Shown here in pieces: positions 56,201 to 64,000 of a DNA stretch of 64,000 bases (positions are counted from its first letter, which is position 1; every line of letters begins with the position of its first letter). A model generated the notes under the pieces. It was not told the origin of the DNA, made no database searches, and saw nothing but the letters and a program-made list of their open reading frames with translations. The translations under genes were made by a program, and so were the position numbers. The stretch is from Hippopus hippopus (taxonomy: Eukaryota; Mollusca; Bivalvia; Cardiida; Cardiidae), in assembly GCA_946811185.2 (NCBI GenBank), contig OX328101.1:25962122-26026121 (forward strand), given 5' to 3'.

Positions 56201-56489
56201 GCAGTGATCAAGCCAATCGTGAAGCTTTTTTGTTGGTTTTGAAAGACTCTTGGAATGGTTACAGTGATGAAAGTATACTTGATGACAATGTAAATAGTTA
56301 CATTTTATATCGAAGCTGAGGTCCTTATCTTTGGACGTTACCAGGTTTTTATGTTATATATGTCCACTATACAGTTTGGGAAAGACTTGTCATTATGATA
56401 AACAAACATATTAGAAGTCATCATGGAATGGAGAATTACCGTGTGAGGTGGAAGTTGACTTTTAGTTATCTCTTTTCAAACTGTTTGTA

Positions 56490-56495
56490 AATAAA
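56490..56495 (+). terminator. Candidate polyadenylation signal
   Basis: AATAAA about 890 nt after the stop codon with a GT/T-rich downstream element. An alternative signal lies at 55819. Confidence 0.45.
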
Positions 56496-56928
56496 TTGTG
56501 GTTTTATTAATTTTATTCGTTTTTAATGAACATGTTGGTGCAGCAGTTTCATCTTGAAAAAAACTTACTGCAATATGAAAGGGCTACAGTTATTTTGATG
56601 TTTAAATTTATTATTACAATTTATTGTGCATTTCAAAAAAGCTCTAGGACCTTGCAGCTGAAAGTTTGTCAGCTATGCTGGATCCTTGAATAATGATTAT
56701 TATTGTAGATGTTCATATAAATGGAAAAGTCTCAGTCTCTAGCTAACTGCTACGGTAGTTGGTTTGTTTTGTGGTTTAGTAACATTTGATTTGTATTAAA
56801 ACTGGATTTATATTAAAACTGAACATACTTTGAAGCTTAAATGACATGCTTCAGATAGTATATAGTGATCTGAAGTTGTGATTGGTTTCGCTACTTTAGA
56901 TTTGTTAACATAAAAGTCCTAGGCCTGT

Positions 56929-57114
56929 ATTCACCAACCAATCTTAAGAACATTCTTAGTCTTATTCTCCTCACTTTTCTAAATTTCAATGAAACTCAAC
57001 TTCTGATTGGCTTAACCATTTTAGCCAATAAGAAGTTATGTTACTTTCAAATTTAGAAAATCTTGGAGAATAAGACTAAAAACGTTCTTAAGAATGGTCA
57101 ATGAATACAGACCC
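56929..57114. mobile_element. Palindromic MITE with CCTGTATTCACCAACCAATC ends
   Basis: The first 47 bp (to AGTCTTATTCTCC) pair with the last 47 bp (GGAGAATAAGACTAAAAACG to GAATACAGAC). Between them are TTCTGATTGGCTTAACC / TTTTAGCCAATAAGAAG, also inverted. Non-coding; no clear duplication. Confidence 0.8.
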
Positions 57115-57167
57115 TTGGATGCTAACTAGTGACTAAAATATTTAATTTTTCACCCACATAGGGCAGA

Positions 57168-57985
57168 GTTTAATGACGTTAAGGTGGCTCTTAGGAAGTG
57201 TTGGAAAAAAACAATGCTACTGCCAGTATTTTGTCCTTTTTCAACAGGGTTTTCTATCCCAAAATTTCATATTGAGGGTACATTGAGTTTGCCGTATGCA
57301 AATGTTTTCAAGTTGGACAAGTGCAAAATTTGTCATCTGTCTGGTAAAGAATTTAATATTTTCATGAAGACATTTAAATAGAAATTCTTGAGTTTGAAAA
57401 CAGAATTTAAAAAAATGCTTCACATCCTTAAAATTGCAAAGGAAACAAGATCAGCTATGCAAAAGTGTTATATAAGACTTCTTCGAATTGTCACAAGGCA
57501 AAATGATTTTTGAACAGGTTTCACCTGTTTGAGGACAAGTACCAAAAACCAACGAAACTCAAAATAATGCAGATTATGTGGCCTAGCATTTTGTTTCAAA
57601 CTTTGGATCATAGGATGACAAGGATGTATGAAATGAATTTATGGGAAACTATTATTCTGTACATCTTTAGCTGTATAAACTTAAACTTAAGAAGAAGGTT
57701 CTTGTAATATCAGTAGGACATGTATGTCAAACTTGTCGGTAGACAAGATTTAGAAATGTTGGAATTTCCTGAAAATACTTTAACCCTGTACCAAATGACA
57801 AAATTTAGACTAGTCAAAGTTTGCAGACATCATGATAAATCTGACTCAAAGATTGGAATTTGTTTTTGGAAGTGGTAGAAAACATAGTAGAAAAAGGAGA
57901 AAATGCTGGATGCCAGCATTTTCTCCTTTTCTCATAATGTTTTCTAAAGCTTTCTTTCAAAGAGTCATTAAAAGTCAGGACTAGG
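57168..57985. repeat. Two diverged family-1 MITE copies
   Basis: 57168-57354 (plus, weak stem, end CTGTCTGGTAAAGAATTTA) and 57780-57985 (minus, TTAACCCTGTACCAAATGAC; stem GAAAACATAGTAGAAAAAGG with partner; right end lost). Confidence 0.7.
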
Positions 57986-58460
57986 AAAAATTAGACATTT
58001 TGGAAAAAAAAGGCATGGTTTTAATTGTATTTTATTTGTTTTCTTGATGGGCTGATCATGGTCTAGTGTCAATTTTTGTGCTTCAGGTTGAGATTTAAAA
58101 TCTTAATCAGCACTGATACAATACAATGGAAAATTACGTAAAAAATCATGCATAAATCATTGTAGCTTTTGATGCTACTGTCAAAGTATAAGCTTACACT
58201 GTGTCTTTGCCATTCCCCTGGGAATTATAGAGTTCAAATGAACCTACTCTGATGAAAATACAAGCATAATTGTTGATACAGATACAGATGACTTGGAAAA
58301 TCAACTAGCCATCAGCCTGTAACACTGCCAAAAGCAGGCTGATAAATTGTTAATCCTTTTTTTGCAATTGCATGGCATATGATAATGATTTCCATATATG
58401 GGATCATAGAGAAATCATGTATTGTTTGACATGATAGTACAAAAGCATGAACGTTCATTT

Positions 58461-58560
58461 TCTTTTATTATAAGAAAGAAAAAGTCACTGCAAGTACATT
58501 TTCACAGTCTTCTTTTATTATAAGAAAGCAAAAGTCTCTGCAAGTATATTTTCACAGTCT
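58461..58560. repeat. Two-copy tandem duplication, about 50 bp
   Basis: CTTTTATTATAAGAAAG(A/C) and TATTTTCACAGTCTT recur. The surrounding 58000-59800 shows no gene. Confidence 0.85.
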
Positions 58561-59809
58561 TAAAGTTCATTTGTGAGACTTTCAATGTAATATTTGGACA
58601 CATGAAGATTGAACAAAGAAGAGATATATTGTAAAAGCAGTAATTGGAATTTCAAATAGCTGTGTTCATATTTCAAGACTGTCATTTAATTTCAAAGAGT
58701 TTTGACTGGAAAAGGTTTTTGTCCTTGAAGCAGACAAGTTCCTTATTTGATTGAAAAATACCAGTGGATCAGTTTGAACTGTAAATATTTCATAATGGTT
58801 ATGCATAAAGTTTCATCGCAAAACCACAAGATCCATACAATAAAAGTAGAAATTTTAGTATTGTTTCTTTGTAGTCATTGTACATTTTCAGGTTTTTGCC
58901 CTTGTAAATTTGCTGTATTGTGTCATTCGTCATGAATAAAAGAAAGAAATTTATAATGAACTTTCTTAACATTTTGTGTGTGAAAGATATGAACGAAGAA
59001 ACTGAAGGTAAAACAAAGTTTCTTTTTGACATTTGCAAAGTAACTATCAAAACAAGTTGCAAAAAGAAAAAAATAAATTACTGATGGGTGAAAAAATTGA
59101 TTTATTCTAATCTCTGACAGGAAAGTATCCAGTTCAACCTTAACTACACTGAAATTATGTTTGTGCTAGACAAAAAGTTTTAGACTCTGCCATATTGAAT
59201 CTCTGCAAGTAGTCTTTTAACCAAGTTTGGCATGAATAATCAAATTTTCCTTTCCATTTTGTTTAGTTACCATCTGTAAATGTCAACTTTCCTGTACTGC
59301 CATCACATTCTGTATAAACTGCTGAAAAATTCATTCTTTGGGCAATTACTCAAGACTTGGATGAGATGCTTCTTTTTTAGGCTTCTGATCAAGATCTTCA
59401 GTGTTTGCCATTTTCTTTTTATATATCAGACAATATTGGGTTAACATGCAACTTACAGGTGATCACTTCCTTGAGAAAACTGTATAATCCAGAGTCTGAT
59501 TCAACTCTGTTTTGTGAATCGAAGCTATCCTTTGCAATTGGTTTCTTTATCAACTGTGATTGCAAAGTTCACAGGTTTAGTCATTGTACACATTTGATTG
59601 GGCAAATACATGATATAGAAAAAGTTTGTTAAAAAAAAATATCCCAGTAACTCGAAACCTACTGAAAAACTTTAACCAGGTAACTTTGAAAACATCCTGG
59701 TACACACAAATAAAGGTTTGGTAGGTGTTAAGGGTAAAACATTAGTGCAGAAGAAGCAATTTCTCATTGTTCTCAAAGGTGTTCATAAGGTCACTCTTTC
59801 AAGACGAAG

Positions 59810-59975
59810 AAGGGGTAAGTGGTAAAGTGTAGGACTCATGACCTGGAGGCCTGGGGTTAGAGCCGCACTGGATCCACTGGGTTTTTCGTGGGAGTTCCTT
59901 TGGGTAAGATACTTCAGAAACCTAGCCTAGTACTGGCGAAACCCAGGAAAACACCATACAATCAATCAATCAATC
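59810..59975 (+). mobile_element. Second type of tRNA-derived SINE
   Basis: AAGTGGTAAAGTGTAGGACT and GGGGTTAGAGCC serve as A and B boxes. A short body (GGGTTTTTCGTGGGAGTTCC, GAAACCCAGGAAAAC) ends in (CAAT)n. The head and body differ from the SINE at 159 although the tail is the same. Confidence 0.7.
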
Positions 59976-60684
59976 AAGACAAAGAAAAGAGTCTGCAGGT
60001 ATTGAGGAAACAGTAGAGGTTGTTCTTTTATTGTGATGAAATATGAAATATTGGGATTCATCACACTTACTTGAAGTAATTGAATTCAAGAATTAAACAA
60101 AGTAGGTAGATCAGAAGAACTTTACTTTAATGTAAACAATTTTCTTTGAACTTTACTTGCCTTGCTTTGGGCGTTAAAATTTTATTTGGATGCTTGAACA
60201 TCATGTTTCTCTGTGATGATGTTCTGTCCACTATTTAATCAGTGTGTTGCACAAAGTTAAACACATTTTGTCTCTTTTTTGGTTGTTGGATAGACTGAAA
60301 TACTTCCCAACATCACTCAGTGTTGTCTTTGAAGCGTTTGTAGACGCCCAAATTTAATTTTTGTAAAACAGTGTAATTATATTGATGTAGTTACAAGGGA
60401 ATCTGTGGGTAAATTGTTGAACAGGTACCCAGGTACAAAACTTACTTGGTCCAGCCTTGCAAAAAAACTTCTTTTACAAACTGAGCTGAGCAAAAAAAAA
60501 ATCTTGAGAATTTGATCTTTGTGAAAATGTTTTCAATGCTTGGTATTGATTAAGATGGACGCTAGAATGTAAGAAAGATGATGATTCTCTTCTCTTGTCT
60601 ATCATACTATGCTGTGAGACAAAGTTCCCTAAATTGCTGTTCAGCAATTACTACTTAATTAATTCCCATGTGTTCGGGAGCTTT

Positions 60685-61135
60685 GCCCTTTGCCACACTA
60701 TTCCGAGTTTTAACAATCCTGGGGAAGAAGCCTTTTGAAAACATTTGTCAGAAACAGAGAAAATGCTGATAACCAGCACTCTCCTTTTCCTACAATGTTT
60801 TCTACTCTATCAAAGACAAATTCCATCATTTGAACCAGATTTAACTCTTTTACCACACAATCCCGAGTTTTAACGACCCTGAGGAAGAAGCCTTTTGAAA
60901 ACATTGTGGGAAAAGAAGAAAATGCTGGTAACCAGCATTTTCTCCTTTTCCCACAATGTTTTCTACCCTATCATAGACAGAAATTATCATTTTAGCTACC
61001 TTGAATATGTTGTCTGCTAATGCTTTGAATTTGGTCTAGTCCAGAATTTTGTCGTTTGGTAAAGAGATAAATTGTTGTCTGCAAATGCTTCCCTGTTAGG
61101 CACGTCTACATTTTTGTCATTTGGTAAAGAGCTTA
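60685..61135 (+). mobile_element. Family-1 MITE with a copy inserted (inner 60841-61070)
   Basis: The outer starts CTTTGCCACACTATTCCGAG and runs to GAACCAGATTTAA. The inner copy (TTAACTCTTTTACCACACAA to GGTAAAGAGATAA) has a stem with one mismatch. The outer then resumes ATTGTTGTCTGCAAATGCTT. The insertion point is the same internal TTAA as at 44175. Confidence 0.85.
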
Positions 61136-61193
61136 GAAAAAGAGTGGGTAAAATTAGTACTGAAAAGGTGTTCAAGTACTGAATTACATTTGT

Positions 61194-61389
61194 TTAACCC
61201 TTTACCCTATGGTAGAAGGCTTTTAAAAGCATTTTGGGAAAAGGAGAAATGGTGGTGACCATTTTTTTCTTTTTTCACCATGTTTTTACTATTTCTAAGA
61301 GAAATTTCATCTTTTGAGCCAAAAGTTGTCGTCTGCAAATACTTTCAATTCGGACTAGTCTAAAATGTCATTGTTTGGTAAAGAGTTGA
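61194..61389 (+). mobile_element. TTAA MITE, family 1, shortened
   Basis: TTAACCCTTTACCCTATGGT to TTTGGTAAAGAGTTGA, with a variant stem centre (AAATGGTGGTGACCATTT). Confidence 0.78.
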
Positions 61390-61574
61390 TGCTGTTTCAT
61401 GAAATCATTCCGGAAAAGCAACATAAATCTAACTCTGGTGGATTTTTGTGGACAAATGTTTCTCTCAATTTAATGGAAGTGAAATAGTTACTTTTTTAAA
61501 GAGGAACTAAACAGCAACATTTTATAAGTGGATAAAGTGGCATAGTGGTAGAGTGCCATTTGAAGAGAAAGCAG

Positions 61575-61797
61575 AATATTGATATGGGACAGAGACCACT
61601 GGAAACCGGTGCAAGCTCATACAATGTCAGTGACAGACTGCAAGACTATTTCACCACTCTCGGGAAGAAGAATGTTAAAGATGTTGAAAATATTGTTAGA
61701 ATTTTATTTTGTTACGAATCCAAAGCAATGACAATATTTGAAGTCATCTGCGAAATGAATGAAAGAAAACCACTACTGTATGCAAAGGTAAGTATGT
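61575..61797 (+). CDS. Possible internal exon of an unrecognised gene
   Basis: An open stretch between a possible acceptor (AAAGCAG|AATATTG) and a consensus donor (GCAAAG|GTAAGT). It encodes 74 codons including SDRLQDYFTTLGKKNVKDVE, then NIVRILFCYESKAMTIFEVI and CEMNERKPLLYAK, a composition more protein-like than neighbouring frames. I do not recognise the family. The acceptor lacks a pyrimidine tract and GTGGCATAGTGGTAGAGTGC just upstream looks like a tRNA A box, so it may be repeat-derived. No partner exons are visible. Confidence 0.25.
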
Positions 61798-62399
61798 CAG
61801 AGTGTTTGCAATGGTACATGTAAGTATATCAGATGCCTGATGATTTTTGTATGGGATTTTGGACACTTTCTGAACAGAACATTTCTGCAAAGAACGTCTG
61901 ATCCCAACATTAGCTAAAACAAGGTATAGCGAAGCATTTGCCCTTGCTATTGTCCTCCATTAATCTCAGTTGAGTTCAACCATGTCAAATTTTTGTGATC
62001 ATTCAGAGTCCATTAATGTCTTTTTGTTAAGAATTTCTTCAAGTAACTTACTAGAAACTGTCAGACCAATCGAATCAGAATTTGTTAAACAGAATTCTTT
62101 TAAGCTGTGGAAAAGACATTTTGTTAAAAAGTTTCTGGTTACCTTCATATGAGACCAAATCAAAATATATATATATGTTTGCAGTAACCTGACTGCGTCT
62201 AATTTTTACACCCGAGCCTAAACATTTTTTCACCAGTTGATAGTTTAATAATTATGCTATCACATTGTAATGTCCCTTTTTGACACTTCCCTAGCTTTTT
62301 GTTTTTAACTAAAAATGGGCTTACTAGATGGCAAATTCATTGATAAAGTTGAAATAAAGTAGCTTGAATAAACTTACGGCATTGACAATCCTAATTACT

Positions 62400-62453
62400 T
62401 CACAAATCTTCCTAAGGGTCGGTAAAACTTGGGATTGTGTGGCAAAGGGTTAA
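62400..62453 (-). repeat. Family-1 MITE end fragment
   Basis: CTTGGGATTGTGTGGCAAAGGGTTAA-type end (20-bp core GGGATTGTGTGGCAAAGGGT) preceded by CTTCCTAAGGGTCGG. Confidence 0.55.
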
Positions 62454-62582
62454 AGCCATCTTTGCAGATGTAAGAAAATTGCCATTATTTGTCAAGGTTT
62501 TCAAGGAGTTTGGAAACAAAATCTGGGTTAATGCCCCTTCTAAATGCTTAAGATTTTGTTCAGATCAAGTATTTGACCTTTT

Positions 62583-62883
62583 AGTAGCTCAGTTGGTAGC
62601 ATGCAGGACTTGGGAATAGGGGGTCGTTGGTTTGATCCCTGGCTCGGCCAATTTCTTTCCGAGGATTGATGATAGTCATTGTGATGGGATTGATTCCTCT
62701 CTCACAGCTGACCATTGTTTCGATAATAGCTATGTGGGAAAGCAGCCAGTGGCTTTGAAAGAATATAGTGCGGAGTACTGGTAAAAGAAACACCAGGAAA
62801 GCATGGATAGGTGCACTGGCCGCCGTGATATAACTGAAATGATGTTGAAAACTGCATTGCACACCATGTAATCAATCAATCAG
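62583..62883 (+). mobile_element. SINE, young-looking copy
   Basis: Head AGTAGCTCAGTTGGTAGCAT and GGTTTGATCC; body GATTGATGATAGTCATTGTG; tail AACTGCATTGCACACC and (CAAT)n. Imperfect 10-bp direct repeats TTGACCT(T/G)TT at 62573-62582 and 62884-62893 flank it. Confidence 0.88.
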
Positions 62884-62899
62884 TTGACCTGTTGGGAAT

Positions 62900-64000
62900 G
62901 TCAAATTGATGGCTAGATCTCCTGTGATAAATGTTATTTGGGGAAAACTTAGAAAAAAATCTTTTTTCTGTGGAACCACAATTGTTGGGTGTTTTGTTTT
63001 ATGAATTAAAAAGGTTATGCTGTTTTCCATTGAAATTGCTCAGAATTTGCCCGTAGGGTAAAAGTTGGCCTGCATCTCAGAGTTACAAAGTTTTACATGG
63101 AGTTGGTAAGAAAAACAAATATTTAAGATCTTCATGTTTGGAGCCACAAGGTTAAGCTAGAGCAATGATACAGAGAAATGTTTGTTATGACCTCATCCAA
63201 GAGTTTTAAGGAATTGCAACAATTTACTAGGGATGGATCTCTACCAAGATCATTTGAATAAGCTATTGGAACTCTGTCTCAAGCAAGGGGCAAGATTTTT
63301 CATGGAAAATATGTCACAAACCATAAGACTTACAGCTTTGAATTTTGATACTTGGTTTTTGCATTGTAACCAAATGGACCTTTCTTATGATTGTGTGAAT
63401 TTAAATCTTTTGGCCAAAGGAGATGGATGTTTAAGGTTAAAAAATCATATGTTTTTTTTTTCTTAAAAGACTGAATGGATGTTTTTTTTTCTGTCCTATG
63501 TTCTTAGTTTTGATCTTTGCATCATGATTATTCCATCCAACCTGTGTTTGTATATAATGATACTTTGTGTCACAAAAATTCTCTTTGCAAACACCTTGTC
63601 ATTGAATTTTTGGTTTTGTTACTCATTGCATAAAATTTCACGACAATGTATCTGTGAAGAGTGTGAATTTTCATGGCACTACTATCGTTTCATAAAATCT
63701 GGACATGAGTTACCGGCATGGAGGATAAATCATTTGGTAAAATGAAGCACAAGAGACAGAAAAAGCCATTTACTTTAGCATTTCATCAAAATTCCATTTA
63801 TCTTTTAATGCACTGTATCAAAACAAAAACCACATGATTTCCTGACCAGTGTTTTATGACCTTAAGAATGGACCTTAAGAATGATTTTGTCCACATTTTT
63901 TAACTTTGATATTCAATTTAGTATCATTTAATGAACATTAGGAAGTATTTTTCATTTATGGCAATGGAATAACAGAAAAAAAGGGTTAACCCTAGGGATC
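62900..64000. other. Right end of the window, no recognised gene
   Basis: Short open frames (63233-63466, 63479-63745) begin at chance ATGs, have AT-rich, Phe/Leu-biased composition and lack splice signals or family motifs. No repeat family described above is evident. Confidence 0.5.

Larger units (their letters stand above)
55602..56515 (+). other. Probable 3' UTR of the DBHS gene
   Basis: AATAAA occurs at 55819-55824 and at 56490-56495. The latter is followed by a GT- and T-rich stretch (TTGTGGTTTTATTAATTTTA) as expected around a cleavage site near 56510. If the distal signal is used, the 3' UTR contains a partial MITE stem (about 55820-55870) and a complete MITE (55976-56200). Confidence 0.5.

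Noticed and set aside
61575..61797. Confident gene call for the exon-like segment
   Set aside because: Kept only as a low-confidence feature: no pyrimidine tract before the acceptor, and no partner exons.

Overview
The window is animal nuclear DNA, probably from a bivalve mollusc. It is AT-rich, its genes are split by GT-AG introns, and it is packed with tRNA-derived SINEs, TTAA-flanked palindromic MITEs, mariner elements and long modular repeats of a kind familiar from clam-like genomes. The host group is an inference from the repeat types. No bacterial, viral or CRISPR features are seen.

One host gene dominates: a plus-strand DBHS-family RNA-binding protein (NONO/PSPC1/SFPQ; fly NonA), assembled from eight coding exons between 10947 and 55601 (about 627 aa). 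The exons join in frame and give RRM1, RRM2, NOPS, coiled coil, a Gly/Pro/Arg-rich tail and a KRMRRY-type C-terminus. Intron 6 needs a GC-AG donor. A second, partial gene on the minus strand is marked by a TATA box (about 2590) and a first coding exon for a signal peptide (2507-2444); the rest lies beyond the left edge. A weak possible exon lies at 61575-61797.

Layout. 1-10.6 kb: upstream of the DBHS gene, SINEs, two TTAA palindromic MITE families, and a mariner (3290-6741) broken by nested insertions. 10.8-11.4 kb: promoter and exon 1. Intron 1 (13.7 kb) is almost entirely a foldback-like element (11476-16540, 10-bp duplication) plus an 8-kb element (16713-24682, 8-bp duplication), each holding further insertions. 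Intron 2 is mostly one element (25769-30954) with another nested inside it. Intron 4 is mostly a GGCCTAAAA-ended composite (33778-39914). Introns 5 and 6 are short (about 0.5 and 0.66 kb). Intron 7 (13.7 kb) holds a second copy of a 1013-bp element, a MITE inserted into itself, and modular repeats. 55.6-64 kb: 3' UTR, then repeats and unassigned DNA.

The most informative signals are exact insertion histories (element ends, target duplications and pre-insertion sites) and the concentration of long inverted repeats inside the gene for a DBHS protein. In vertebrates a member of this family (p54nrb/NONO) binds inverted-repeat, edited RNA. All coordinates were read by eye and outer edges of diverged repeats are approximate.
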